From contig NZ_SISK01000014.1 in NCBI RefSeq assembly GCF_004310345.1, positions 1-61,590 of the forward strand: a stretch of DNA of 61,590 nt, read 5' to 3'. The translations under genes and the position numbers were made by a program. Under the pieces are notes generated by a model that was not told the DNA's origin, searched no databases, and was given only the letters and a program-made list of their open reading frames with translations. The stretch is from Paracoccus subflavus (lineage in GTDB: Bacteria; Pseudomonadota; Alphaproteobacteria; Rhodobacterales; Rhodobacteraceae). Positions 1 to 8,678 of the stretch are shown here, in pieces; position 1 is the stretch's first letter, and every line of letters begins with the position of its first letter.

Positions 1-43
1 CAACCCTCTCTGAAACGATAACCCCCGATCAGGACAACCATGG

Positions 44-121
<78 letters not shown>

Positions 122-147
122 TCTTTCCGCGTTATCAAACGCTTATG

Positions 148-174
148 CGCCGCCCTCCGGGGCGGCGTTTGCGT
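148..174 (+). terminator. Rho-independent terminator just inside attL
   Basis: A perfect 8-bp stem CGCCGCCC/GGGCGGCG with a TCCG tetraloop (148-167) is followed by T-rich sequence. It lies 27 bp after the tRNA, inside the prophage, so the phage attP arm probably supplies a replacement terminator for the tRNA transcript. The rest of 121-364 holds only the paired short repeats at 186-205. Confidence 0.75.
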
Positions 175-185
175 TTCCAGCCACC

Positions 186-205
186 GTGGAAGCACTGTGG
201 AAGCA
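186..205 (+). repeat. Paired GTGGAAGCA repeats, candidate integrase arm sites (left)
   Basis: GTGGAAGCA occurs at 186-194 and 197-205, an 11-bp period. Nearly the same pair, with the same spacing and orientation, recurs at 60789-60797 and 60800-60808 just inside the right end, and the similarity continues into a shared GAGG...GCCGAA stretch. Short direct repeats on both sides of the core are what tyrosine integrases use as arm-type binding sites; that role is inferred. Confidence 0.55.
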
Positions 206-364
206 AGAGGGGCCGAAGTCCTTCATATCGCTGCGAAAATCCTTGCCTGCGATGAGCGTTGGTTCCAGTGCCGCTCGACTGGGATCATTCGTCGATACCG
301 GCCGGGATCCCGCTGCCGAAGGCGAGCTCCTGCACAGCAACCCATTTGCGGGGCAGCAAAGCGA

Positions 365-1195
365 CTAGGTTCTCTCAACCGACCCTGGCTGCCCGCTCTG
401 ACCACGGGCGCCCGTGGAGCCGTCAGCTCCATCCGGCCCCTTTGTGCCTCCGCGGCCACCGCTGCAATAGGTGCTGCCCGCTCCTCCCAATCCCGGCTCG
501 CCTCCTGAACCTTTCACTCCAGGATCTCCGCCTTGGCCACCCGTGCCTCCGGAAATGTCCACAACAAACACTTTGTCCTCGTAAGCTTGCCAAGCTGCGC
601 CACCAAGGCGAACTCTACCGCCCTTGCCGCCCTTACCCCCTATACCGCCGCGGCCACCATTGCCGCCGCGCCCCCCGTCACCTCCGTCACCCCCACCCGC
701 TTTGCAATCAACCAGCGAGTCGGATCCATTCGCGCCATTCTCACCTCGGCCACCCGTCCCCCCCAGTCCGCCCTGACCACCCTTTCCGCCAGACGCCCCT
801 TGATTGACAATTGTAAGTGCTCCGTCACCTGTGATTTCGTCAGCTTCAATGAAGATGAGAGGGGCGTCGGAACCGCCGAGACCGGTCTTGCCGGTCTTTC
901 CAGGCTCACCCGGCTTTCCAGGATAGCCGTTGCGACCGCTTGGCCTTTTTCCTGGCAATCCGTCAGAACCTTTTGGAGCAACTTCAGTGATCGGGTCTGC
1001 GATGTCGGAATCGTTAAATTGGACGATCCTAAAGTTGCCAACCAGATGAAGTTTTCTGCTCGCTATAATAAGCCGTCGACCGTGCAGCACCACTTCACCA
1101 TCAGCCGGAAACTCCAATGCCTCATCGCCAGCGATGTCGATGTTGACGCTTGATGGCGTTTTGTTCTTTTCATACTCTTCTAGGAAATCCGGCAT
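365..1195 (-). CDS. Collagen-like glycine-rich repeat protein
   Basis: A 276-residue protein whose first 80 or so residues are non-repetitive and beta-rich. The rest is dominated by Gly-X-Y triplets (for example GKPGEPGKTGKTG) and GGxGG runs, interrupted near the middle by short hydrophobic blocks. No signal peptide is visible. It starts at the ATG ending at 1195, with a GAGGG ribosome site upstream, 13 bp after the 917-residue gene, so it is the last gene of a three-gene operon (4274 down to 365). Collagen-like proteins in phages are usually fibres or surface proteins, but this one is outside the tail module and in AT-richer DNA, so a cargo role is more likely. Function unknown. Confidence 0.75.
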   Translation of the reverse strand: MPDFLEEYEKNKTPSSVNIDIAGDEALEFPADGEVVLHGRRLIIASRKLHLVGNFRIVQFNDSDIADPITEVAPKGSDGLPGKRPSGRNGYPGKPGEPGKTGKTGLGGSDAPLIFIEADEITGDGALTIVNQGASGGKGGQGGLGGTGGRGENGANGSDSLVDCKAGGGDGGDGGRGGNGGRGGIGGKGGKGGRVRLGGAAWQAYEDKVFVVDISGGTGGQGGDPGVKGSGGEPGLGGAGSTYCSGGRGGTKGPDGADGSTGARGQSGQPGSVERT

Positions 1196-1208
1196 CAGCT
1201 TGCCCTCG

Positions 1209-3962
1209 CTATTCCATTATCTCGAAGCCCACGGTAATGTTAGTTAGGCGGGGAATGCGCCGCCAATTTTTTGAGTGCACCCCAACGACCATATGGTACA
1301 TTGTCTGGGCCGGAAGAAATGCATAATATCTTCCTCTTGTTTCCGTACTCAATTCGAGCGCCCTCGGTTCTTCTCTTGACCAAACCGGATCAATCTGCTC
1401 GAAAAACGTAGTAAAGAAACGCCAGTCATCTGGGCGACTCCTGAAGTCTCCAATAGCGCATCCACTTCGCCGGCGCATTTCGCCATATCCTGGATGAACT
1501 ACGCTAAACGAGATGGCATTGTTGCCAATGGCCGATGACGGTACAGAGAAACTTGCCGAAACAACCTTAACGTCAGTGACACGTTCGGGAACTGGAGACG
1601 GCAGTGACGTGAGCGTGATTGGGATGTACGCTGGATCGACCTCCTCCGTGCCTACGCCGGAAACAATCTGCTGAGCTATTTGGCCATTGAGCGTTTCCAT
1701 AAAGGCGCGCTCGATCGGATCAATAGAATCCAAGCTCAGTGTGAAAGTTCGACGATAGGTGTCTGCTTCTGTGCGAGTATCCAAGTAGTCCTGAAGCTCA
1801 CGGCGGGCTGACCGAACCACGGTCTGCACCGAACTGAGGAACTTGTCACGCTCCAGCTCAAGGCGGCCTCTCAGCTCAGCTGAATAGTCCTTCCCAATGC
1901 CCGCTGTTGGATCGAAAATTCCAGCATCAATGTTTGCGATAAGCTCGTTCGGGTACTCTAGGACGTCGAGGGGTCCTGTGAGTGGGCGACCCGTTTCAAA
2001 CAATACACTCTTCTTCAGCAGCTCTACCCTCTCGGCGATGCTCCGCACTTCCAGCTGCCAGACTTCATACGCATTGCTATTCCATCTTGCGTTCTGCTGG
2101 TCATTGATTGGATCGACTTGGAGAAGCTCAGAGATATTTATCGATATGTCAGCAATTGTTGCTTCAAGGCCTTCAAGAAGTCTCACGTCTGACTGGAGCT
2201 GTGCCGACAATGAGTTGATCTCTCCGTTCGCCGACGCACGCTCCGCGAGGTAGCCTTTCATCACCTCGTCTTCGTTCTCACGATCCGTTAACGAAATCGG
2301 GGTCGGGCCAGGCGGCTGTCCCGAGCTCAGGCCATCTGCCTTGCCCACTAGATCGGCGAGGCTGGCAACAAGATTCTTAGTCGCGGTAAACTTGGAGATC
2401 GGCTTCCGGTTATCGGGCTCGCCCTCTTTTGGAGGATCGCCTTCGAGCACGGTCTGACCATCGTAAACGACCTGCTTGGCAACATCTTGAGCAGCCAGAA
2501 AACTTTGCCAGGAAGACTGAAATGCTCCGATCGCTTGATAAGTTTTCGCGCCTGTCGCAAGAAGGTCGGGGAGCCGAAAAGGTTCGCCTACATTATGACG
2601 ATAAATCTGATCGCCTGTTAGGGAGAGGCCAGCTGCTGCTGCTCCGGCGACTGCGGGAGTGGCCGCTCCAAAGGAAGCGGCCACCACCACCGCCGCCGCC
2701 GCTACAGTTGTCCACTGTTGAACAGACTGAGCGTCTTTGAGCCGTTCAAACTCCCTTCTGGACATCTCTGCAAGGGTCTCAGTGCGCTGACCAATTAGTG
2801 TGTCTAGGCGCTGAATGCTTTGAGCCAGCACCTGCAATCGGATATTTGCGTCTGCCATGCGGCGTTCTATTTGGCGCTGCTCGTCCCTGGCTAACGTCAA
2901 CTGTTGGCGAAGAGCGGTAACGGCTTTCTCCGCTTGATCCTTTTTTGAAGCAGTTGCGACGATGATATTAATTAGTCGATCAAAGACTTCCTTGTTGGCA
3001 AGTTCTTCGATATTTGTGGCTTGACTCCAAGCGTCCTGCTTCGGGACAAAGGATGAGCTTCGCCCCTGGAAATCGACATCGTTATCGATGGCGGACAATA
3101 CAGTCTGGACGGTAAGCAATGGATACGGATCACGCCATTCTGCGAGTGAGTCAACATATGCATCGATAATCTCTACCAACTCACTATGCTTGATTCCATC
3201 TTCGTCACGCAAAAAAGGCGCGCGAGAAAAGGTGCGCTTTACCTTTGAGGCATAAAATAGCGGCCACTCCATTTCTTGGTTGAATGTTTGAGCAACTGTC
3301 TCTGTCGCGCCCTCGCCAATCGTAGAACTAAATCCTGAGGGGGCTGTTTCAATTTCCACGGAATCGGTGAAGCGTCGCCAGATAGCGTCCGCACTGTCTA
3401 TCGGCGTAGAGTTTGAGAGGGCTGTCAGCAATACGAACTCAACAATGGCACCGCTACCTTGCGTGAATTGTAAGTCAAATGGTCGGCGTCGCGAGTTTTC
3501 GAACTTCAGGGTGTTGGCAACGATGGAGAGCGATCGAGGTTGGCCACTGCCTGAGGGAAGGAGGTTTATCTGAGCATCTCCAGCCACAACGATTTCATCG
3601 CCAATTATCCGGATATTTGCATCGACAAAAGAAAGAGGGCTTTCTAAACGCAGTCGGCGAGCGTCAATGGTAAGAGACTTCAGGCCAGTCTTGGCGTTGG
3701 CACTGTCTGCTATGAGTGAGCTCGCCGTTGCTTCCGACAAGATGACATTGTCGCCGGTAATGCGGAGGTGGTAGCCATCCGCCTCCTGACGAATTTGCAG
3801 ATCAAATGCGCTCTCTTCGTTGAAGGAAGGCGCTTCAATGCCGAAAGCACTTGTTTGGAAGTTTGAGCAAGTTCGAGGTTCTTGTGCGACAGCAGGACTT
3901 CCGTAGGCCCCGGCGAGAAACGTTGTGATCAGAAGTGCTTGTCTCAAATTGGAGTTTGGCAT
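1209..3962 (-). CDS. Large secreted coiled-coil protein with central hydrophobic segment, unknown function
   Basis: A 917-residue protein starting at the ATG after a GAGGAA ribosome site. Residues 1-26 form a signal peptide with a probable cut after AVA. Residues 90-155 have beta-strand repeats (SLTIDARRLRLES, then IRIIGDEIVV). A long coiled coil at about 340-412 is followed at about 417-449 by an Ala/Val/Gly-rich hydrophobic stretch, and there are further helical, coiled-coil-prone parts near 545-600 and 690-735. The C-terminal 150 residues look beta-rich. Coiled coil plus hydrophobic hairpin plus coiled coil is the general plan of alpha-helical pore-forming toxins, but no family is recognised, so this is only a structural analogy. 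Base composition is visibly AT-richer than the phage genes, which points to acquired cargo. Confidence 0.75.
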   Translation of the reverse strand: MPNSNLRQALLITTFLAGAYGSPAVAQEPRTCSNFQTSAFGIEAPSFNEESAFDLQIRQEADGYHLRITGDNVILSEATASSLIADSANAKTGLKSLTIDARRLRLESPLSFVDANIRIIGDEIVVAGDAQINLLPSGSGQPRSLSIVANTLKFENSRRRPFDLQFTQGSGAIVEFVLLTALSNSTPIDSADAIWRRFTDSVEIETAPSGFSSTIGEGATETVAQTFNQEMEWPLFYASKVKRTFSRAPFLRDEDGIKHSELVEIIDAYVDSLAEWRDPYPLLTVQTVLSAIDNDVDFQGRSSSFVPKQDAWSQATNIEELANKEVFDRLINIIVATASKKDQAEKAVTALRQQLTLARDEQRQIERRMADANIRLQVLAQSIQRLDTLIGQRTETLAEMSRREFERLKDAQSVQQWTTVAAAAVVVAASFGAATPAVAGAAAAGLSLTGDQIYRHNVGEPFRLPDLLATGAKTYQAIGAFQSSWQSFLAAQDVAKQVVYDGQTVLEGDPPKEGEPDNRKPISKFTATKNLVASLADLVGKADGLSSGQPPGPTPISLTDRENEDEVMKGYLAERASANGEINSLSAQLQSDVRLLEGLEATIADISINISELLQVDPINDQQNARWNSNAYEVWQLEVRSIAERVELLKKSVLFETGRPLTGPLDVLEYPNELIANIDAGIFDPTAGIGKDYSAELRGRLELERDKFLSSVQTVVRSARRELQDYLDTRTEADTYRRTFTLSLDSIDPIERAFMETLNGQIAQQIVSGVGTEEVDPAYIPITLTSLPSPVPERVTDVKVVSASFSVPSSAIGNNAISFSVVHPGYGEMRRRSGCAIGDFRSRPDDWRFFTTFFEQIDPVWSREEPRALELSTETRGRYYAFLPAQTMYHMVVGVHSKNWRRIPRLTNITVGFEIME

Positions 3963-3989
3963 GGAAAATTCCTCAGCGGCATTCTGTAG

Positions 3990-4274
3990 TCACGGATCGA
4001 TCATTACGCGAACGCTTGAGCCGGTAGCGGCACCTTTGAAGTCCACTTCTACGTTCGCTACGACATTGGCTGTGGTAATGGTCGCGCCGCTCGGAAGAGC
4101 TTCTGTGGTCTTCTCACCGTTCGGTGATGAGAAATAGTGCACTCGGCCCAAGACAATTGCGTCGCCCACCGGTTCGTAGCTGATCGTGTAGCTCACTGAG
4201 CCCAGGTGCGAAGCCACTACTACCTTTGCTCCATACGTGAGCGGTGGTGCGTATGCAGATATGATCCGTGGCAT
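3990..4274 (-). CDS. Small beta-type protein of the collagen-like cargo operon
   Basis: A 94-residue protein, first gene of the minus-strand three-gene operon. The start at 4274 is chosen because GGAGG lies 6 nt upstream; the frame is open to 4325 but has no ribosome site there. The sequence alternates hydrophobic and polar residues (KVVVASHLGSVSYTISYEP, then TTANVVANVEVDF), suggesting an all-beta fold. It has no signal peptide and no membrane segment. It lies 27 bp upstream of the large secreted protein gene. No family recognised; a chaperone, immunity or sheath subunit for the next gene product are all possible. Confidence 0.65.
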   Translation of the reverse strand: MPRIISAYAPPLTYGAKVVVASHLGSVSYTISYEPVGDAIVLGRVHYFSSPNGEKTTEALPSGATITTANVVANVEVDFKGAATGSSVRVMIDP

Positions 4275-4472
4275 TGGCGACCTCCAACTCAGATGGTCGT
4301 TCAAGCTCGCTCGGTCTGTCAACAAGTTCGTAGCTGACGTACTTGCTGTGGAGAAAGACGCCCGGGCGCGTCCCGTAGGGGGCGTGCGTCCGATGTTACG
4401 CCGTCACCCTGTCCACGTAGCTCCGAGGGCACACGAATCTTTCCGTTGATCAACTCGAGTGTGACGCGTATG

Positions 4473-4492
4473 TGTTCGCATATCCGCGAACA
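4473..4492. promoter_or_regulatory. Palindromic operator upstream of the XRE regulator gene
   Basis: TGTTCGC-6 nt-GCGAACA is a perfect 7-bp inverted repeat 36 bp upstream of the XRE gene start at 4529 and between divergent transcription units (cargo operon to the left, early module to the right). Its position fits autoregulation by the XRE protein. No second copy was seen in this intergenic region. Confidence 0.55.
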
Positions 4493-4528
4493 AGCGGATT
4501 GACAGGGAGTGCAAGCGATGAACCGGCC

Positions 4529-4855
4529 ATGTCCGCCGACGGTGTGACCTTCGGCCAGGCGATTTCGAAGGCCCGCAAGGGGCTCGGTCTCAGCCAGAAG
4601 GAGCTCGCAGCGCGCGTGATGAAGGAAGAGGGCGGCGGGTCGATATCCCCGCAGTACCTCAACGACATCGAGCACGATCGGCGCAGCCCCAGCTCGGGGC
4701 ACCTGATCCGCCAATTCTCCGGCATCCTGAACATACCGGAGGATTACTTGTACGCACTCGCAGGCCGGCTGCCGGATGATCTACGACCGGATGCGTCAAC
4801 CCCGGACAAGGTCGTCGAGGCCTTCGCCAATTTCAGGAAGACGTTGAAAGAGTAA
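4529..4855 (+). CDS. XRE-family helix-turn-helix transcriptional regulator
   Basis: A 108-residue DNA-binding protein. Residues about 8-72 form an HTH_3/XRE domain (GLSQKELAARV, then ISPQYLNDIEHDRRSPS) in which the recognition helix is in the second block. The start at 4529 was preferred to the upstream in-frame GTG at 4472 because the palindromic operator covers that stretch. It is followed 10 bp later by a metallopeptidase gene with a strong AAGGAGG site. A XRE regulator plus ImmA-like peptidase pair is a known way to control phage or mobile-element immunity by cleavage of the repressor, so this is probably the lysogeny switch. The repressor identity is inferred. Confidence 0.85.
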   Translation: MSADGVTFGQAISKARKGLGLSQKELAARVMKEEGGGSISPQYLNDIEHDRRSPSSGHLIRQFSGILNIPEDYLYALAGRLPDDLRPDASTPDKVVEAFANFRKTLKE

Positions 4856-4865
4856 GGAGGTTCGC

Positions 4866-5588
4866 ATGGTGAAGATGATCCGTGACAACACGGGCCGCTT
4901 TGCCGAGCGACCCTTCTACCGCGAGCGGGATCTCGACGATGAATGCGAGCGGCTGATCCGCGATCTCCTCCTGAAGCGCAAGAAGAAGGTCGAGTATCCG
5001 GTTTCGACCGAGGATCTGACCGTGCTGATCGAGATGAACGATGCGGAGCTCGACAGCTGCACAGACCTGTCAGCGTACGGTGCCGACGTAGAAGGGGTGA
5101 CCGAGTTTTTCCCCGACCGCGGGCCGAAAGTCTCCATCTCGGAAGGCATCGCCGCCGATGATCGGCGCGAGAATCGCTTCCGCACCACGCTCACCCACGA
5201 GTTCGGGCACGTGAAGTTCCACGGGCCTCTCTGGGCGCAGAAGTTCGCCAACGGCGACCTGCTCGAGCGCGGCGTGAATGCGAACAAGGCGATCTCCAAG
5301 CGCGACAACATCTTGGACGCCCCGCAATCCGACTGGATGGAATGGCAGGCCGGCTATATCAGCGGCGCGCTGCTGATGCCGGCCACGCCGGTCCGTCGCC
5401 TCGTGTCCGACTACTGCAGTCCGCGCGAGCTGCATGGCGATATCCATGTTTCGACCGAGCATGCCGCGCGGCTGATCCAGATGGTCATGGAGCGTTTCGC
5501 GGTTTCCGAAGAGGCCGCGCGCATCAGGCTTCTGAAGCTGAACCTGATCACTTCGGCACGCGGACAGCCATCGCTCTTCGGCCGCTGA
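4866..5588 (+). CDS. ImmA/IrrE-family metallopeptidase
   Basis: A 240-residue protein with the zinc-metallopeptidase motif HEFGH at 111-115 and a possible third zinc ligand Glu at about 159 (DWMEWQAGY). This is the COG2856/ImmA-IrrE fold. In ICEBs1 and several phages such peptidases cleave the cognate XRE repressor to induce the element, and the immediately upstream gene here is an XRE regulator. The ribosome site AAGGAGG is 4 nt before the ATG. The C-terminal part contains a short helical region that could sense a signal or bind the substrate. Catalysis is well supported by the motif; the substrate is inferred from gene order. Confidence 0.88.
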   Translation: MVKMIRDNTGRFAERPFYRERDLDDECERLIRDLLLKRKKKVEYPVSTEDLTVLIEMNDAELDSCTDLSAYGADVEGVTEFFPDRGPKVSISEGIAADDRRENRFRTTLTHEFGHVKFHGPLWAQKFANGDLLERGVNANKAISKRDNILDAPQSDWMEWQAGYISGALLMPATPVRRLVSDYCSPRELHGDIHVSTEHAARLIQMVMERFAVSEEAARIRLLKLNLITSARGQPSLFGR

Positions 5589-5695
5589 TCGCGAATCCGC
5601 GGAAGTGCGTATTTTTTCGATTGACTCCCCTCCGGCACGATATACGCTGATTAGCAGATCAGCCGATAAATGGAATCGCCAGAAAGGAGATCGCT

Positions 5696-6883
5696 GTGAC
5701 TGCACTGTCCGCCTTCCTTCGCAAGACGCCCGGCGAGGCGCTGCGCGAATACTTCGACCGGCCGGAGATCGGCTTGCCCACCGAGTTCGACTGGCCCGCA
5801 TCGGACGCCGACCTCTCCGGGCCGCTTCTCGGCGCCATCGAGCAGATGTCCCGCTTCCAGCGCGACCGGATCTCGAACGACGCCGAGCGCGTCCATACCC
5901 TGTCCGACGAGCCGGGGCAGGCCGCGATCTACAGCGTGGCCGAGGATCCCGCCCTCCTCGACGGGCTCGCGAACCCGCACGCGCGGTCGCTCTGGATGTT
6001 CCTGAACGCGCAGGACCGCTTTCGTCATGCCGAGGAAGTTCGCTTCACGGTGGACCGCCGTCGCGGGCGGATGTGGGCCGGCTACATGACCGACGCCGGA
6101 TGCGTCGTGCAGCGCGACGCGTCGGCCCGCCACGCCTTCGTCTCCGCGATCAAGCAGTTCTCGGGCGCTGCCCATGCCCATGTCGACATCTTCGACCGGG
6201 TGAGGACGCCCCATGAGGGCGACGAATGCGACCTGGTGCAGGTGACGATCTACCGCGAGGGACGGCCCGACGATCTGCTCCGCTTCGACGACAAGGGGTT
6301 GCTTGTCCGGCAGGCCTATCGTCCCGTGTTCGAGGCCGCAGTGACCTACGAGCCCGCGACCGGCGGCATTGAGGTGATCGCCAACGACAAGGCGACACGA
6401 AGCGAGATCGTGAAGGCGACGGTCACGCACCTCCTCGGCATCGAGTTCAAGGAGAACCGCCTGCCGCTGCGCTGCTATGATCTCTCGGTGCTTCTGAACC
6501 CGTATGATTTCCCGGTCGATCCGGAGGACGGGATCGAGGGCGTCGACGTGCGCGAAATGCGGCTGATGCCGATCGACGACAGCGACTTGAGGGTGACGCT
6601 GGAGAAGCCCGCTCGCGCCGACGAGAAGATCTGGACAAAGGCGGAGGAGCGGTTCGGAGATCGCACGCCCCTGAGCGAGGGGTATGTGGTCACGCGGGCC
6701 AAGATCGCCGTGAAGCTCGCCCGCCGCCCGGGAGGCGACAGGCGGCGCACGCTGACCCTGACGATCACCTGGCCGCATGGCTGCGATCTGAAGGATCGCA
6801 CCGCGACCGAGCAGATGATCGGCGAGAAGTACCTGCGGCGCTGGGGGATCCTGGTCGATGACCTGCAGCTCTTCGAGGATTGA
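5696..6883 (+). CDS. Unknown 395-residue protein of the early module
   Basis: It starts with GTG at 5696, 8 nt after AAGGAG. The protein is soluble, with no membrane segment or signal peptide and no catalytic motif I can name. An N-terminal stretch about residues 95-220 looks like an alpha/beta domain (WMFLNAQDRFRHAEEVRF, then VDIFDRVRTPHEGDECDLVQ), and the C-terminal third is beta-rich. It follows the peptidase gene by 107 bp and its 3' end overlaps the next gene by 26 bp, so the two are translationally coupled. The base composition matches the phage. Function unknown; the tight pairing suggests a complex with the product of the next gene. Confidence 0.72.
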   Translation: MTALSAFLRKTPGEALREYFDRPEIGLPTEFDWPASDADLSGPLLGAIEQMSRFQRDRISNDAERVHTLSDEPGQAAIYSVAEDPALLDGLANPHARSLWMFLNAQDRFRHAEEVRFTVDRRRGRMWAGYMTDAGCVVQRDASARHAFVSAIKQFSGAAHAHVDIFDRVRTPHEGDECDLVQVTIYREGRPDDLLRFDDKGLLVRQAYRPVFEAAVTYEPATGGIEVIANDKATRSEIVKATVTHLLGIEFKENRLPLRCYDLSVLLNPYDFPVDPEDGIEGVDVREMRLMPIDDSDLRVTLEKPARADEKIWTKAEERFGDRTPLSEGYVVTRAKIAVKLARRPGGDRRRTLTLTITWPHGCDLKDRTATEQMIGEKYLRRWGILVDDLQLFED

Positions 6884-7802
6884 TCCCGCCGCCCGCCGAC
6901 TGCTCTCGTCGATCGCCGGAACCCGCGATGCGCGGGTTTCGGCCATGGCGCTGGCGCATATGCGCGGCGCCGGCAAGACGCTGATGGATGCCGGACTGCT
7001 CGTGCAGCGCGGCAGCGCAATGTCTGTCGTTGCCGAGGACGATCTGGACGACACCCCGACGTCCGTCATCGCCCACCCGATCACGGGGCAACATGGGCAT
7101 CTCGGCAATGCGGCCTGGCATAACGAACAGGCGAGCGCCCGCCGCCGGGTCTATGCGCTGGACATGGCAGCATCAGCTCGACGGGTGGTCGCCCGGCTCG
7201 ATTGTTCGCTCGGCGAAGACCCGGTGCCTTACCTCGACGGCGCTGTGCTGGATTTCGGGACGGCGCGGCTGCCGAAGCGAAGGGCACGTGTAGGGATCTG
7301 GGTCGCCCGCGGTCTGACGACGCCGGCCGTGTTCGAGGAGTTCCGCCAGCTCGTTGCGCGCCGGCCGGCCGATGGGCTTCGGGTGGTCCTCGTTCTCGAC
7401 CCTCCGGCCCGGAACCGCTTCCGCTTCATCCGGGGCCACGAGTTCGTCGCGCTGGCGGATGTGGTCGATCATGAAGATGGGCTCGCCGTCGCCCCGGAAG
7501 TCCTGAGCGCACGCCTGCTGAAGGGACCGTCGCATAGAGGACCTGTATGGGTCTCCGGCGACGGCGGCGTGCTGATCGTGCACGGCAGGTGGCACGAGTT
7601 CACCGGCGGCAAGCAGAAGATCGCCGTCGCCATGCTTGCGGAGGCCAAGCTTGACGGGGATCCGGTGCTGCCCGTCGCGCGCATCCTCGAGGAGGCCGAG
7701 TGCGGCCCCTCCGTGAAGCGACTGAAGAATCTCTTCGACGGCCACCCCACGTGGCAGGAGGTCATCCGGGAGAGCGGCTCCAGCGCTTGGCTCGAGGTGT
7801 GA
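6858..7802 (+). CDS. Unknown 314-residue protein coupled to its upstream neighbour
   Basis: The start ATG at 6858 lies inside the 3' end of the preceding gene, after a GGGGGAT stretch. The N-terminus (residues about 8-45) resembles a small helical domain, the middle (about 140-215) has alternating beta strands and helices (VLDFGTARL, then LRVVLVLDPPARN), and the last 80 residues look like a winged helix (KQKIAVAMLAEAKLDG, then SVKRLKNLFDGHP). A DNA-binding or regulatory role is possible. A strong terminator 24 bp after the stop closes the XRE-peptidase-unknown-unknown module. I do not recognise the family. Confidence 0.7.
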   Translation: MTCSSSRIDPAARRLLSSIAGTRDARVSAMALAHMRGAGKTLMDAGLLVQRGSAMSVVAEDDLDDTPTSVIAHPITGQHGHLGNAAWHNEQASARRRVYALDMAASARRVVARLDCSLGEDPVPYLDGAVLDFGTARLPKRRARVGIWVARGLTTPAVFEEFRQLVARRPADGLRVVLVLDPPARNRFRFIRGHEFVALADVVDHEDGLAVAPEVLSARLLKGPSHRGPVWVSGDGGVLIVHGRWHEFTGGKQKIAVAMLAEAKLDGDPVLPVARILEEAECGPSVKRLKNLFDGHPTWQEVIRESGSSAWLEV

Positions 7803-7825
7803 CGCCACCAAGAATCACGACGATC

Positions 7826-7851
7826 AGGCCGTCCTTCGGGGCGGCCTTTTT
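7826..7851 (+). terminator. Rho-independent terminator closing the early module
   Basis: A 9-bp stem AGGCCGTCC/GGGCGGCCT with a TTCG tetraloop (7826-7847) is followed by a T tract. It separates the early module from the replication operon. Between it and the next gene, 7860-7972 is a C/T-rich stretch without a visible gene. Confidence 0.88.
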
Positions 7852-7972
7852 CCTTTTTGCGGGCCCCGATCTGCATTCCTCCCGTCTCCCCTCCCTCCGC
7901 CCTCCCGATCTCCTCCCCTCGCACACCCCAGTCTCGTTCGCAGGCATTCGGCCAATCGCGAAGGAGACGACG

Positions 7973-8182
7973 ATGTCAGTCACGCATCTCAACCAGGTCG
8001 AGCTGGCGGCTCGATGGAAGATCAGCCCGCGCACGCTGGAGCGCTGGCGTTGGACCGGTGAGGGCCCCGCCTTCATCAAGATCGGCGGCCGGGTCGTTTA
8101 CCGGCTCGAGGATGTCGAGGCCTACGAGGCCAACCGGCACTGCTCGAGCACGGCCGACAAGCCCGCCGTGAAGCTGGCGTGA
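7973..8182 (+). CDS. Helix-turn-helix DNA-binding protein (HTH_17/excisionase-like)
   Basis: A 69-residue protein with one compact winged HTH: LNQVELAARWKISPRTLERW followed by a wing (GPAFIKIGGRVVYRLEDVEAYE). The start at 7973 has AAGGAG 6 nt upstream. It is the first gene after the terminator and probably leads the replication operon. Proteins of this MerR-like HTH_17 type act as excisionases or as small transcription or replication factors in phages. Because it is far from attL and attR, either an excisionase or a regulator remains possible. Confidence 0.8.
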   Translation: MSVTHLNQVELAARWKISPRTLERWRWTGEGPAFIKIGGRVVYRLEDVEAYEANRHCSSTADKPAVKLA

Positions 8183-8192
8183 GGGGGCTGCC

Positions 8193-8678
8193 ATGACGAT
8201 CCCCAACCGCATCACCCTCGACGACCTTCCCACCATGCCGGTCGGCGAAATCGCCGCTCTGCCGGGCGACCAGCTGGCGCTCCTGAAGCAGGAAGCCGAC
8301 GAGCGGCTGCGCGCCGCGAAGACCCTCGGCGACTGGCTCGATGGCGCCATCGCGCTGAAGTACGGCGATCAGGCGCAGGCTGCTCGCCGCGCCGAGGGCA
8401 AGGATACCGGCACGGTCCGGCTGCAGGACGGCCCGGTCACCGTGGTCGCGGAGCTCGCCAAGCGAGTCGATTGGAACCAGGCGACGCTCGCCAACCTGGT
8501 CGAGCGCATCCGGGCCGATGGCGCCGATCCCGCCGAGTACGTCGACATCGCGTTCAGCGTCCCCGAGCGCAAGTACACCGCTTGGCCCAAGGACATCCGC
8601 CAGGAGTTCGAGCCCGCGCGCACGGTCCGGACGGCCAAGCCGAAATTCCGGCTGCTGCTCGGCGAGGAGGCGCGCTGA
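8193..8678 (+). CDS. Conserved phage protein, unknown function
   Basis: A 161-residue soluble, acidic, mostly helical protein. Residues about 20-80 look like a coiled helix pair (LALLKQEADERLRAAKTLGD). The C-terminal part has VDIAFSVPERKYTAWPKDI, a segment common in proteins placed just before a RecA-like ATPase in alphaproteobacterial phages. The stop codon overlaps the start of that ATPase gene by one base, which suggests coupled translation. It may assist recombination or single-strand annealing, but no family function is known to me. Confidence 0.75.
   Translation: MTIPNRITLDDLPTMPVGEIAALPGDQLALLKQEADERLRAAKTLGDWLDGAIALKYGDQAQAARRAEGKDTGTVRLQDGPVTVVAELAKRVDWNQATLANLVERIRADGADPAEYVDIAFSVPERKYTAWPKDIRQEFEPARTVRTAKPKFRLLLGEEAR

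Noticed and set aside
365..1195. Collagen-like gene as a tail fibre gene
   Set aside because: It is far from the tail genes, on the opposite strand and in an operon with a secreted protein; tail role not supported.
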